64,000 bases of DNA, from positions 1 through 64,000 of the forward strand of contig JAHCBA010000026.1 in the NCBI GenBank assembly GCA_019634625.1, in the 5' to 3' direction. A program made the position numbers and the translations under genes. The notes under the pieces are model-generated. The model worked only from the letters and a program-made list of their open reading frames with translations. It was not told the DNA's origin and did not search any database. Each line of letters opens with the position of its first letter. Position 1 is the stretch's first letter. Of the stretch, positions 8,590 to 16,682 are shown one piece after another. Source of the DNA: Verrucomicrobiia bacterium. Lineage in GTDB: Bacteria > Verrucomicrobiota > Verrucomicrobiia > Limisphaerales > CAIMTB01.

Positions 8590-11500
8590 ATGCGCCCCCA
8601 TCGCCTTCCCTGCTGGTGCCCGGCCCGCGCCGCGGCCGTCTTCGTCCTTGCCACCCTTGGCGCCGGGGCGATCGATCCATCCGACACCCGCCTCGCCTCG
8701 GACCCGGCCGTCAGTGCAACCCACCTCGCCTTCGCCTACGCCAACGACCTTTGGATCGCGGCCCCCGATGGCGCCCAACCGCGCCGCCTGACCACCCATC
8801 CCGGCATCGAATCCGGCCCCGTCTTCTCGCCCGACGGTTCCCTGGTGGCCTTCACCGGCCGCTACGAAGGCAACACCGATGTCTATGTCGTCCCCTCCTC
8901 CGGCGGCGTCCCGCGTCGCCTGACCTGGCATCCCGGCGACGACATCGCATTGGGGTTCACTCCCGACGGCCGATCCATCCTCTTCAGCTCCGCCCGCGAA
9001 GTGTACACCGGCCGCTATACCCAGCTCTTCACCGTCCCCGTCGAAGGCGGCTTCCCCGCCCGGCTCCCCATCCCCAACGCCAGCCGCGCCGCCATCGCCC
9101 CGGACGGCCGCACCATCGCCTACGTCCCCCTCGCCGAACCCTTCCGCCAGTGGAAACACTACCGGGGCGGCCGGACCTCCCGCATCCTCCTCTTCGACAC
9201 CACCACCCATGAGGTCGAACAGGTCCCCCAACCCCAGGGCCGCTGCAACGACACCGATCCCATGTGGCTCGGCGATCGCCTCTGCTTCCGGTCCGACCGC
9301 GATGGAGAATTCAACCTCTTCACCTTCGACCCCGCCCACCGCGCCGTCACCCGCCTGACCCACCATGCCGACTTCCCCGTCCTCGGCGCCTCGGCCGGCG
9401 GCGGTCGTATCGCCTACGAACAGGCCGGCAGCCTGCACCTCTTCCAGCCGGACACCTCCGAATCCACCCGCCTGCGCCTCGCCCTCACCACCGATCTTCT
9501 CGAAGTCCGACCCCGCTGGGCCTCCGGCACCTCCTGGCTCCGCGGCTACCACCCCTCCCCCTCCGGCAATCGCCTGGCCATCGAGTTCCGCGGCGAGATC
9601 CTCACCCTGCCCCGCGAAAAGGGCGAGGACCGCAACCTCACCCAATCGCCCGGCACCCACGACCGCTCCCCCGCCTGGTCGCCCGACGGACGCTGGATCG
9701 CCTGGTTCTCCGACACCTCCGGCAACTACGACCTCCACATCGCCCCCCAGGACGGACAGGGGCCCACCCGAATCCTCCCCCTCCGCGGCCCCGGCTTCTA
9801 CGCCAACCCGAAATGGTCCCCCGACTCCCGCCGCATCAGCTTCACCGACAACGCCCATTCGATTCATTTCATCGACCTCGCCACCGCCCAGCAGACCCGC
9901 GTCTCGACCGACGCCATCTTCGGTCCCGCCCCCGCCCTCCATCACGCCTGGTCCCCCGATTCCCGATGGATCGCCCACACCCGCAACACCCCCACCTACC
10001 ACCAGCAGATCTTCCTCTTCTCCGTCGCCGACGGGCGCTCCTTCGCCGTCACCGATGGCCTCGCCGACGCCCATACCCCGGTCTTCGATCCCGACGGCCG
10101 GTTCCTCTACTTCCTCGTCTCCACCGACGCCGGCCCCGTCCGCGACTGGTTCTCCCAGGCCAGCGCCGATATGCGCGCCGTCCAGCGCCCCTACCTGGCC
10201 GTCCTCCCCAGGGACGTTCCCTCTCCCCTCGCCCCCGAATCCGACGAGGAAAAGCCCGATCCCCAGCCCGCACCAGACACTGAACCCGCCTCCGACACCT
10301 CCCCCGAGGCGGGCGGGAAATCCAGGAACTCCAAAGACCCCAAAGACCCCGAAGGCTCCAAGGCTCCGCCCGAAACCCGCTTCGACCCGGAAGGCCTCGC
10401 CTCCCGCATCCTCGCTCTCCCCCTTCCCGCCGGAGCCTATGCCGACCTCGCCGTCGGAACCGCCGGCCAGCTCTTCTACCGCCGCGCCCCGACCGCCGAC
10501 GCCGATTCCCAACACGCCGTCTTCCGCTACGACCTTGCCCCGCGCAAGGAAACCCGGCTGCTCGAACACGCCGACAGCCTCGAGGTCGTCCCCGGAGGCA
10601 AACGCGCCCTCCTCCGCATCAAGGAAGCCCTCCACCTCGTGGACCTCGGCGACAAGCCCGACCTCTCCCGCTTCAAGATCGATCTCGACCGGGTCCGCGT
10701 CCGCGTCGATCCGCCATCCGAATGGGCCCAGATCTTCCACGAAGCCTGGCGCATCAATCGCGATTTCTTCTACGACCCCGGCTTCCATGGCGCCAACTGG
10801 CCCGCCATGCGCGCCAGGTACGAAGCCTTCCTCCCCCACCTCACCTCCCGCGAGGACCTCTTCCGCGTCATCCAGTGGATGCTCTCCGAACTCGCCGTCG
10901 GCCACTCCTACCAGTCCCCGGGCGACCGCGCCTTCCCCGCCGACACCATTCCCGTCGGCCTGCTCGGCGCCGACTACGAGATCACCGACGGACGTTACCG
11001 CTTCCGCAAGGTCTTCGGCGGCCTCAACTGGAACCCCGACCTCCGCTCGCCCCTCACCGAACCCGGCGTCAACGTCCGGGAAGGCGAGTACCTCCTGGCC
11101 GTCGCCGGACGCGACCTCCATCCCCCCGACAACCTCTACCGCGCCTTCGAACGCCTCGCCGGTCGCCCCGTCGAGATCACCGTCGGCCCCAACCCCGACG
11201 GCACCCATGCCCGCACCGTCCGCGTGGTACCCCTCGAAAGCGAACTCGCCCTCCGCAACCGCGACTGGGTCGAAGGCAACCTCCGGCGCGTCACCGAAGC
11301 CACCGCCGGTCGCGTCGCCTACGTGTACGTCCCCAACACCGCCGCCCTCGGCCACACCTACTTCAAACGCTACTTCTTCCCCCAGGCCGATCGCGAAGCC
11401 ATCATCGTGGACGAACGCCACAACGGCGGCGGTCTCGTCGCCGACTACTACATCGACATCCTCCGCCGCCCGGTGACGGCCCGCTGGGCCATGCGCTACG

Positions 11501-11925
11501 GACCCGACCTCAAGACCCCCATCGCCGGCATTCACGGCCCCAAGGTCATGCTCATCGACGAAACCGCTGGTTCCGGCGGCGATCTCCTTCCCTGGATGTT
11601 CCGCCAGCTCGAACTCGGCCCCCTCATCGGCAGACGCACCTGGGGCGGGCTCGTCGGCATTCTCGGCTTCCCCGTCCTCATGGACGGCGGCCGCATCACC
11701 GCCCCCAACCTCGCCTTCTGGAACAAGGACGGCTTCGGCATCGAAAACGAAGGCGTCGCCCCGGACATCGAAGTCGAACAAACCCCGAAGGAAGTCATCG
11801 CCGGCCGCGATCCCCAGCTCGAAACCGCCATCCAGGTGATCCTCCAGCAGCTCGCCGAATCCCCAACCCGCCATCCCGTCCGCCCCCCCTTCCCCGTCCG
11901 CACCCGCCCCGCCCTCAGCCCCTGA
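8590..11925 (+). CDS. Tricorn-like protease (S41 family) with beta-propellers and PDZ domain
   Basis: 1111 residues from ATG 8590; a longer upstream in-frame extension to 8359 overlaps the divergent gene and is rejected. A signal peptide ends near residue 27. Two beta-propeller blocks follow, rich in S-P-D-G-R turns ('VFSPDGSLVAFTG', 'AWSPDGRWIAWFSDTSGNYD'), then an acidic proline-rich linker (about 555-590), a tricorn C1 helical region, a PDZ domain and the C2/S41 core. Catalytic candidates are H772 ('AVGHSYQ'), S995 in 'AGSGGD' and the glutamates of 'GIENEG' (1052, 1054). It probably degrades peptides in the periplasm. Confidence 0.9.
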   Translation: MRPHRLPCWCPARAAAVFVLATLGAGAIDPSDTRLASDPAVSATHLAFAYANDLWIAAPDGAQPRRLTTHPGIESGPVFSPDGSLVAFTGRYEGNTDVYVVPSSGGVPRRLTWHPGDDIALGFTPDGRSILFSSAREVYTGRYTQLFTVPVEGGFPARLPIPNASRAAIAPDGRTIAYVPLAEPFRQWKHYRGGRTSRILLFDTTTHEVEQVPQPQGRCNDTDPMWLGDRLCFRSDRDGEFNLFTFDPAHRAVTRLTHHADFPVLGASAGGGRIAYEQAGSLHLFQPDTSESTRLRLALTTDLLEVRPRWASGTSWLRGYHPSPSGNRLAIEFRGEILTLPREKGEDRNLTQSPGTHDRSPAWSPDGRWIAWFSDTSGNYDLHIAPQDGQGPTRILPLRGPGFYANPKWSPDSRRISFTDNAHSIHFIDLATAQQTRVSTDAIFGPAPALHHAWSPDSRWIAHTRNTPTYHQQIFLFSVADGRSFAVTDGLADAHTPVFDPDGRFLYFLVSTDAGPVRDWFSQASADMRAVQRPYLAVLPRDVPSPLAPESDEEKPDPQPAPDTEPASDTSPEAGGKSRNSKDPKDPEGSKAPPETRFDPEGLASRILALPLPAGAYADLAVGTAGQLFYRRAPTADADSQHAVFRYDLAPRKETRLLEHADSLEVVPGGKRALLRIKEALHLVDLGDKPDLSRFKIDLDRVRVRVDPPSEWAQIFHEAWRINRDFFYDPGFHGANWPAMRARYEAFLPHLTSREDLFRVIQWMLSELAVGHSYQSPGDRAFPADTIPVGLLGADYEITDGRYRFRKVFGGLNWNPDLRSPLTEPGVNVREGEYLLAVAGRDLHPPDNLYRAFERLAGRPVEITVGPNPDGTHARTVRVVPLESELALRNRDWVEGNLRRVTEATAGRVAYVYVPNTAALGHTYFKRYFFPQADREAIIVDERHNGGGLVADYYIDILRRPVTARWAMRYGPDLKTPIAGIHGPKVMLIDETAGSGGDLLPWMFRQLELGPLIGRRTWGGLVGILGFPVLMDGGRITAPNLAFWNKDGFGIENEGVAPDIEVEQTPKEVIAGRDPQLETAIQVILQQLAESPTRHPVRPPFPVRTRPALSP

Positions 11926-12156
11926 CTCCACCTTCGCCCAGGGGGAACTCCGCCAACGTCCGATGGCCCTTCGGCGCCCGCCGTCGCAGGGCGTCGCCCA
12001 ATCCATCCAGAAATTCCGCCGCCTCGCCGGCCGGAGGCCACATCCCGAGAAACAGCCGCATCGACGTCCAGCATCCCACGTCACCCACGGCAATGCGATT
12101 CCCGTCGCCGCCCGCATCTGGTACACGATGCCCAACCAATCCCCACGCCAGTCCAC
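11915..12156 (-). pseudogene. Possible small conserved ORF broken by a frameshift
   Basis: Between the tricorn-like and Gfo/Idh/MocA genes, two overlapping minus-strand frames look coding but in sequence. One reads from GTG 12156 as 'DWRGDWLGIVYQMRAATG'. The other continues as 'NRIAVGDVGCWTSMRLFLGM' then 'AAEFLDGLGDALRRR' to TGA 11915. Both halves have high third-position GC, and a single inserted base near 12095 would join them into about 80 residues. I do not recognise the family. It could equally be a sequencing frameshift in a real gene, or chance in GC-rich DNA. Confidence 0.3.
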
Positions 12157-12168
12157 CCTCCAGCCGCC

Positions 12169-13392
12169 ATGAACCCATCCGTTCCCTCCCCTTCCCTCCC
12201 GACCCGCCGCACCTTCCTCGCCTCGACCGGCGCCGCCGCCGCGCTCCTGGTCTCGCCCCGAACCGCCTTCGGGTCGGACGCCAACAGCCGCGTCTCCTGG
12301 GGCCTGATCGGATGCGGCGGGCGAGGCCGCTGGATCGCCGACCTGTTCAGGAAGCATGGCGGCTACGAGTTGTCGGCCGTCGCGGACTACTTCCCCGAGC
12401 GCACCTCGAGTGTTGGCAGTGAGTTCGGCGTCCCCGGGGAACGCCGGTTCTCCGGACTCTCCGGTTACCAACGTCTGCTCGAACTGTCCCTCGACGCCGT
12501 GGTCATCCAGACACCGCCGTATTTCCATCCCCAACAGGCCGCCGACGCCGTCGATGCCGGCAGGCACGTCTTCCTCGCCAAACCCGTCGCCGTCGATGTC
12601 CCGGGCTGCCTCTCCATCGAACAGTCCGGACGACGGGCCACCGACAAGCGGCTCTGTTTCCTGGTGGATTTCCAGACCCGCGCCCACCCGGCCTATCAGG
12701 AAGTGGCCCGCTGGATTCACCAGGGACGCATCGGCAGGATCGTATCCGTCGAATCCAACTACCAGACCAGCCTCATGTTCGCCCAGATGGGCGAGCAGCT
12801 CGCCCGCGACCCCGACAACCCCGAACTCCGCCTCCGCTGCTGGGCCATCGACAAGGTCCTCTCCGGCGATGTGATCACCGAGCAGAACATCCATTCCCTC
12901 GACGTCGCCACCTGGTTCCTCGACGCCAACCCCGTCCGGGCCGTCGGCACCGGCGGAAGGGTCCGTCCCTTCGGCACCTGCTGGGATCACTTCGCGGTCC
13001 TCTACACCTTCCCCGACCAGGTCATCGCCACCTTCAGCTCCAAACAGGTCGGTCACGGTTACGACGACATCCTCTGTCGTGCCTATGGCACCGAAGGGAC
13101 CGCCGACACCCATTACTTCGGGGAAGTCTGGGTCCGCTCCCGCGAGGACGGCTACCACGGCGGACGCCTCGGCAATCTCTACACCGAGGGAGCCGTCAAC
13201 AACATCGCCACCTTCCATCGCGACATCCTCGCCGGCCGCACCGACAATCCCACGGTCCAACCCAGCGTCCGCAGCAATCTCACCACCATCCTTGGCGGCG
13301 CCGCGGCCTACGCCCAGGGCGAAGTCACCTGGACCGGACTCCTCCGCCGCGCCGAGAAATGGGAGTTCCCCACCCACCGACTCCAATCCTGA
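12169..13392 (+). CDS. Gfo/Idh/MocA family oxidoreductase, Tat-exported
   Basis: 407 residues. The N-terminal 'TRRTFLASTGAAAALLVSP' is a twin-arginine-like leader. The NAD(P)-binding Rossmann fold is marked by 'GLIGCGGRGRW' (46-56). 'HVFLAKPVAVD' carries the family lysine, here A-K-P rather than the common E-K-P. The C-terminal half has the usual 'GDVITEQNIHSLDVATWFL' segment. These enzymes oxidise or reduce sugars or sugar derivatives; Tat-exported versions are common in Planctomycetes and Verrucomicrobia. The substrate cannot be determined from sequence alone. Confidence 0.88.
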   Translation: MNPSVPSPSLPTRRTFLASTGAAAALLVSPRTAFGSDANSRVSWGLIGCGGRGRWIADLFRKHGGYELSAVADYFPERTSSVGSEFGVPGERRFSGLSGYQRLLELSLDAVVIQTPPYFHPQQAADAVDAGRHVFLAKPVAVDVPGCLSIEQSGRRATDKRLCFLVDFQTRAHPAYQEVARWIHQGRIGRIVSVESNYQTSLMFAQMGEQLARDPDNPELRLRCWAIDKVLSGDVITEQNIHSLDVATWFLDANPVRAVGTGGRVRPFGTCWDHFAVLYTFPDQVIATFSSKQVGHGYDDILCRAYGTEGTADTHYFGEVWVRSREDGYHGGRLGNLYTEGAVNNIATFHRDILAGRTDNPTVQPSVRSNLTTILGGAAAYAQGEVTWTGLLRRAEKWEFPTHRLQS

Positions 13393-13421
13393 TATCTCGA
13401 CCGGGTCGGGCATCCAATCCC

Positions 13422-14009
13422 TCATGGATCCCCGCGACGCCGCACTCTCGACTCGACTCTGTCCCAGAAATGGCGGAACGACGCGGAGTGGGGCCGCGCC
13501 CGCCCAGGGTCAAACTTGGTTGCCATGGACTTTGCGAAGTCGATCTCATTAAAGCTGGCCTGCTTGCCAAGGCGGTTCCGCAGGAGCGAGCGCACCTTGC
13601 CCTTGGCAACCCTTCCAGTATCCGAGGGTGCACTCCATGCGCATCCCGGAATCACGGCGTTGATCGCGGCCGCATCAGCCAGGTACCATGATTCCAGTTC
13701 CTTGACCGCAATGCACACCTGAAGGAAGCGGGCGCCCTTGTCTGGAAGAAGCACGACACTCCGGACTGCCGCATCAAACAGTTCAAAGACACTTCCCAGG
13801 CAGGGGTCGTCGTCGAGATCCACAAGGACGAATCCAGCCGTGTAGCGGCAGTCGCGGAAAGTCTCCAGCAGTTTTGGCGTTTCGCGGATGAGTTTGTCGC
13901 GGTTCTTCATGTTTCTCACGTCAAACCTGCAACCGCGAAAATGCTTGTGGAAAACCTTGTTCCAGAACTGATAGTCCGAAGGTCCCTCGACCCCGATGCC
14001 GATGGTCAT
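13422..14009 (-). CDS. TOPRIM-like DUF4276 family protein, ATPase partner
   Basis: 195 residues. The start is ATG 14009, which overlaps the TGA of the ATPase gene as ATGA; an in-frame start at 14039 would overlap further and is disfavoured. The N-terminus 'MTIGIGVEGPSDYQFWNKVF' gives a conserved acidic E8. 'FVLVDLDDDPC' (60-70) gives a D-x-D-D cluster (D64, D66, D67). Together these match the E...DxD metal-binding layout of TOPRIM nucleases, seen in DUF4276/DUF4435/RloB-like proteins paired with SMC/OLD-like ATPases. Nuclease activity in an anti-phage two-gene system is inferred, not proven. Confidence 0.75.
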   Translation of the reverse strand: MTIGIGVEGPSDYQFWNKVFHKHFRGCRFDVRNMKNRDKLIRETPKLLETFRDCRYTAGFVLVDLDDDPCLGSVFELFDAAVRSVVLLPDKGARFLQVCIAVKELESWYLADAAAINAVIPGCAWSAPSDTGRVAKGKVRSLLRNRLGKQASFNEIDFAKSMATKFDPGRARPHSASFRHFWDRVESRVRRRGDP

Positions 14010-15235
14010 GGTATCCCTCCCAGGGTCCCCTGCTCCCATAGTTCACCCAGACGGAAGTGTTTGCGAAAGGACTTGATCTCCGCCACCTCCGAGGCGTGGC
14101 GGACCACCGTGAATCCTTCAGCCTTGTCACATAAAAGCACTTCCTCCGGCTCCAGTTCGTCGAGGAAATCCGGATTGTGAGTTGTGACGAGCACCTGACG
14201 GGTTTCCGAGGCCGTACGAAGCAGTTCCACAATGTGCCCGGACAGGTGCGGGTGCAGGCCATTCTCCGGTTCCTCGATGGCAAGCAGCGTCGATCGGCGG
14301 GCCGACCAGTGCGCGATGACCATCAAGGCCAGCAGGCGGATGGTGCCATCGGAAACGGACCGGGGATTAATGGCACCACGGATGCGGTCCTCAACCACTT
14401 GAAAAGTCCACTTGCCCTCAACTTCGAGCGGCTTTGTCCGTACGCTCTTGAATCCCGGCACGGCACCGCGAAGACCGTTCAGAATCTGATCCAGCGAACC
14501 CTCATCCCCGTGTTGCTTCTCCAATTTGTGCAAAATGGCGGCAAGGAACTCCCCCGATTCGCCAAGCGCCAGCTCGGGCACTTCCTTGCACGGCTGCCGG
14601 GCAATCGAGGGGCTGATGTTGTAAAAGGACCACCCTTCGATGTAGTCGCGGAACAAAACCAGCGGTGGGCTCAAAAACGCCGCGCCAGCCGCCAGCCGCG
14701 AGCTGTCCCGGGCCTCGATGGGAATCGACTCGGTTGGAGTCTTGCGAAAAATGCCGTCGTGGAGGATGACCTCACTCCGGGTGCGCTCCATCCTGTATCG
14801 CAACTCGGTTTCACTCCCTTCCGTGGCTTCAACCATGACCACCCCAAGATTCTCTCGCAGCACGAGTGGCTCTTCATCATTCGACCGGACATCGATCTCC
14901 ACAAGGTAATCGAACGACCTGACATTCAGGGGGGCCGCCTTCACACGCCGGAATGTTCCCAGCTTCGCACCATCGATCCTGAGAAGCAGCCGGACTGGCT
15001 TCGCCTCCTTGCGTTCACGCTGGATCTTGTTGCGAACCTCGCCCGGCCCTTCAAACTCGCCCACCGCAATCTCCACGTTCTGCAGCAATGCGATCTTCAG
15101 GAAACGGAGTGCTGAGAGAAGATTCGTCTTGCCAGAAGCATTGGCACCTACAACGAAATTCAGGGGTCGCAGAGATAGCGGATTCATCTCAGAACCGAAA
15201 CTCTTGAAGTTCTCGACCTGAAGACGGGTGATCAT
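14006..15235 (-). CDS. AAA/ABC-type ATPase (AAA_15/AAA_21, OLD-like)
   Basis: 409 residues. 'ITRLQVENFKSFGS' is the typical N-terminus of RecF/OLD/SMC-like ATPases. Walker A is 'VVGANASGKTNLL' (28-40), an ABC-like signature is 'SVSDGTIRLLALM', Walker B is 'LLAIEEPENGLHP' and the switch histidine is in 'VLVTTHNPDF'. No C-terminal TOPRIM is fused; that function is supplied by the overlapping downstream gene. The arrangement resembles PARIS (AriA/AriB), AbiL-type and other ATPase/nuclease abortive-infection pairs, without matching one of them exactly. It lies directly downstream, on the same strand, of the SUMF1 and TIR/MoxR genes. Confidence 0.85.
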   Translation of the reverse strand: MITRLQVENFKSFGSEMNPLSLRPLNFVVGANASGKTNLLSALRFLKIALLQNVEIAVGEFEGPGEVRNKIQRERKEAKPVRLLLRIDGAKLGTFRRVKAAPLNVRSFDYLVEIDVRSNDEEPLVLRENLGVVMVEATEGSETELRYRMERTRSEVILHDGIFRKTPTESIPIEARDSSRLAAGAAFLSPPLVLFRDYIEGWSFYNISPSIARQPCKEVPELALGESGEFLAAILHKLEKQHGDEGSLDQILNGLRGAVPGFKSVRTKPLEVEGKWTFQVVEDRIRGAINPRSVSDGTIRLLALMVIAHWSARRSTLLAIEEPENGLHPHLSGHIVELLRTASETRQVLVTTHNPDFLDELEPEEVLLCDKAEGFTVVRHASEVAEIKSFRKHFRLGELWEQGTLGGIP

Positions 15236-15281
15236 AACGACCGTGCGATGGTCGCGGAGGAGCCAGTCGTTGTAAACGCCA

Positions 15282-15360
15282 TACCGGAGGGATGACAGTC
15301 ATTGGTCGCGGGTCGAACCCCGGCCAATTTCTGGAACCCCTCCCGATTTCACCGTCGGTC
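15282..15360. repeat. Repeat R2 (partial) and shared 3' flank of the SUMF1 cassettes
   Basis: It begins 'ccggagggatgacag', as do the copies at 16393 and 23487, then diverges. The following 'ggccaatttctggaacccct' and 'ccgtcg' match the 3' flank of the larger SUMF1 gene at about 16617-16656 ('ggctaatctctggaaaccct', 'ccgtcg'). The two SUMF1 genes therefore share homologous DNA well beyond their stop codons. Confidence 0.55.
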
Positions 15361-15404
15361 CTTCCGCGCAATGGATGTCCCGCCCCCTCATCGAACCTCA
15401 AAAT

Positions 15405-15431
15405 CCCGCCCGCCGCTCCGCGGCGGGCGGG
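15405..15431. other. GC-rich hairpin downstream of variable region A (DGR-like target structure)
   Basis: A perfect 12-bp stem (cccgcccgccgc / gcggcgggcggg) with a 3-nt loop lies about 120 bp 3' of the variable codons of the SUMF1 gene, on its coding strand. A shorter version of the same hairpin is conserved 3' of the second variable gene (16705-16721). DGR target genes commonly carry a short hairpin/cruciform downstream of the variable region that promotes retrohoming; equating this hairpin with that element is inference. A terminator role is less likely because no T-run follows. Confidence 0.6.
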
Positions 15432-15514
15432 GCCTCCGGGCTTCGTCCCTCAGCCCCGGCTCCGCCTCTCCGGCCCCCCAATCCGGTCGCTCCGCTCCCT
15501 CCCGGCTCCGCCGC

Positions 15515-16372
15515 CTAAAGCTCCTGACCTGCGGCCAAGCGAAAGCCCCGGAAGTAGTCCCGGAAGCCAGGGTCCCTGAGGGACCGGAAGGCGGCACGGC
15601 AGTCGCGCGCGCGGTCGATCCACGAGCCGCCGCGGACCACCCGGTTGGCGCCATCCTCTGCGGGGTCATGCTCAGGATCCACCACCTCCTCCGCACCGTA
15701 CGAGGACCACCCATCCCGGCACCACTCCCAGACGTTCCCGTGCATGTCGTAAAGCCCCCATGCATTGGGACGCTTCTCCTTCACGTCGTGGGTTTGCCCT
15801 CCGCTGTTTTCGCCATACCACCCCAGCCGCTCCAGGGCCGGGTCCTTCCCTCCCGGCACCGTGCAGGCCGAGCCGTCATGAAACGCTCCCGTCGTCCCGG
15901 CCCGGCACGCATACTCCCACTGCGCCTCCGTCGGCAGGGTGGCAGACAGGCCGGGAACCGCTTCCGACAATTGTGCGGCGAACGCGACCCCCTCGCGCCA
16001 CGTCACCCGCTCCACGGGACGCCGTTCGCCCTGGAACTGGCTGGGATTCTCTCCCATCAGCGCCATCCACTGTGCCTGGGTCACCGGCGTCTCCCCCATC
16101 CAGAATCCCTGGGTCAGGGTGACCTCGTGCTGTGGCCCCTCATCGTCCCAGCGCCCCGTCTCGTCCTCCGGCGATCCCATGCGAAACCGCCCTCTCGGAA
16201 TCCAGCGCCACACGAACTCCACGCCCTTCAAGGTGAACGCCGCAAACACCCCATGCCGATCCTCCCCGAACACCTCCGCCCACACGGGCGGAAAGAAGGG
16301 GATCAACGGTGCCTCGATGACGTCGGGTTTGCTCACGGGAGAACCAGCGCCGCCAACCCTCGCCTCCTCCAC
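15515..16372 (-). CDS. SUMF1/FGE-fold (C-type-lectin-like) protein with DGR-type variable C-terminus
   Basis: 285 residues from GTG 16372 (a GTG at 16336 is an alternative). The SUMF1 domain spans about residues 50-285: 'FVWRWIPRGRFRMGSPEDE', 'GFWMGETPVTQAQW', 'LPTEAQWEYACRAGT', 'NAWGLYDMHGNVWEWCRDGW' and 'RVVRGGSWIDRARDCRAAFR', ending 'RGFRLAAGQEL'. True formylglycine-generating enzymes have a catalytic cysteine pair near the C-terminus; it is absent here, so ligand binding rather than sulfatase maturation is likely. The last codons before the end are hypervariable relative to the paralogue at 16683-19526 in the manner of a diversity-generating retroelement. No signal peptide, so presumably cytoplasmic. 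Confidence 0.88.
   Translation of the reverse strand: MEEARVGGAGSPVSKPDVIEAPLIPFFPPVWAEVFGEDRHGVFAAFTLKGVEFVWRWIPRGRFRMGSPEDETGRWDDEGPQHEVTLTQGFWMGETPVTQAQWMALMGENPSQFQGERRPVERVTWREGVAFAAQLSEAVPGLSATLPTEAQWEYACRAGTTGAFHDGSACTVPGGKDPALERLGWYGENSGGQTHDVKEKRPNAWGLYDMHGNVWEWCRDGWSSYGAEEVVDPEHDPAEDGANRVVRGGSWIDRARDCRAAFRSLRDPGFRDYFRGFRLAAGQEL
15551..15646 (-). other. Variable region A (putative DGR VR)
   Basis: Aligned codon by codon with 16845-16940, this segment differs at 13 of 32 codons: AAC/AGC, ATC/GGC, GAC/CCC, CGC/CAC, GAC/GTC, TTC/TAC, TCC/TAC, CTC/CGC, AGG/TGG, TTC/GAC, GAC/GGC, TAC/AAC and TTC/GGC. Every change is at codon position 1 or 2, all but one of the variable codons end in C, and all other codons are identical to the base. 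This is what adenine mutagenesis of AAC template codons gives. The adjoining 32 bp (15519-15550) is identical in both genes and would be the homing-initiation segment. Confidence 0.85.
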
Positions 16373-16392
16373 CCCATGCGCCCCTCCTCCGC

Positions 16393-16490
16393 CATCCCGG
16401 AGGGATGACAGACATTAGCCGGGGGTCGAACCCGGCCCCGCGGGTTCGACCCCCGGTTCCCATCCCATTTCGTCCTCACCCCGGCCGGGG
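16393..16490. repeat. Repeat R2, copy between the two SUMF1 genes
   Basis: About 98 bp beginning 'catcccggagggatgacag', closely matching 23487-23580. It contains an inner palindrome in which 'ccgggggtcgaaccc' pairs with 'gggttcgacccccgg'. The gene-free stretch 16373-16682 consists mainly of this repeat plus GC-rich 3' flank of the vWA/SUMF1 gene; no ORF or promoter is evident. Confidence 0.6.
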
Positions 16491-16682
16491 TGACACCGAC
16501 ACCGCCCCATGGAACCTCCCATCGCCTCCACACCCCCTGCGACCCCGTCCGGGGTCGGCTCGTCCGTTGCGCTACCCGCTCCGGGGGTATCCCCCGCGGA
16601 CGCGGGCTCAACCCCCGGCTAATCTCTGGAAACCCTCCGGGTTTCGCCGTCGTTCGCTCCAAGGGATGGAAGAACCGCATTC

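Noticed and set aside
8545-13425. A 1626-codon open frame on the minus strand opposite the tricorn-like and Gfo/Idh/MocA genes
   Set aside because: It is an antisense shadow: GC-rich third positions of the plus-strand genes remove stop codons, the translation is Gly/Ala/Val/Glu monotony without domains, and the plus strand carries clear protein families.
14006-15235. ATPase considered as RecF
   Set aside because: Lacks RecF length and neighbours, and overlaps a TOPRIM-like gene; the OLD/AAA_15 class fits better.
16419-16458. 'gggttcgaccccc' in repeat R2 considered as a tRNA T-arm
   Set aside because: It is one arm of a palindrome; no acceptor, D or anticodon stems can be formed around it.
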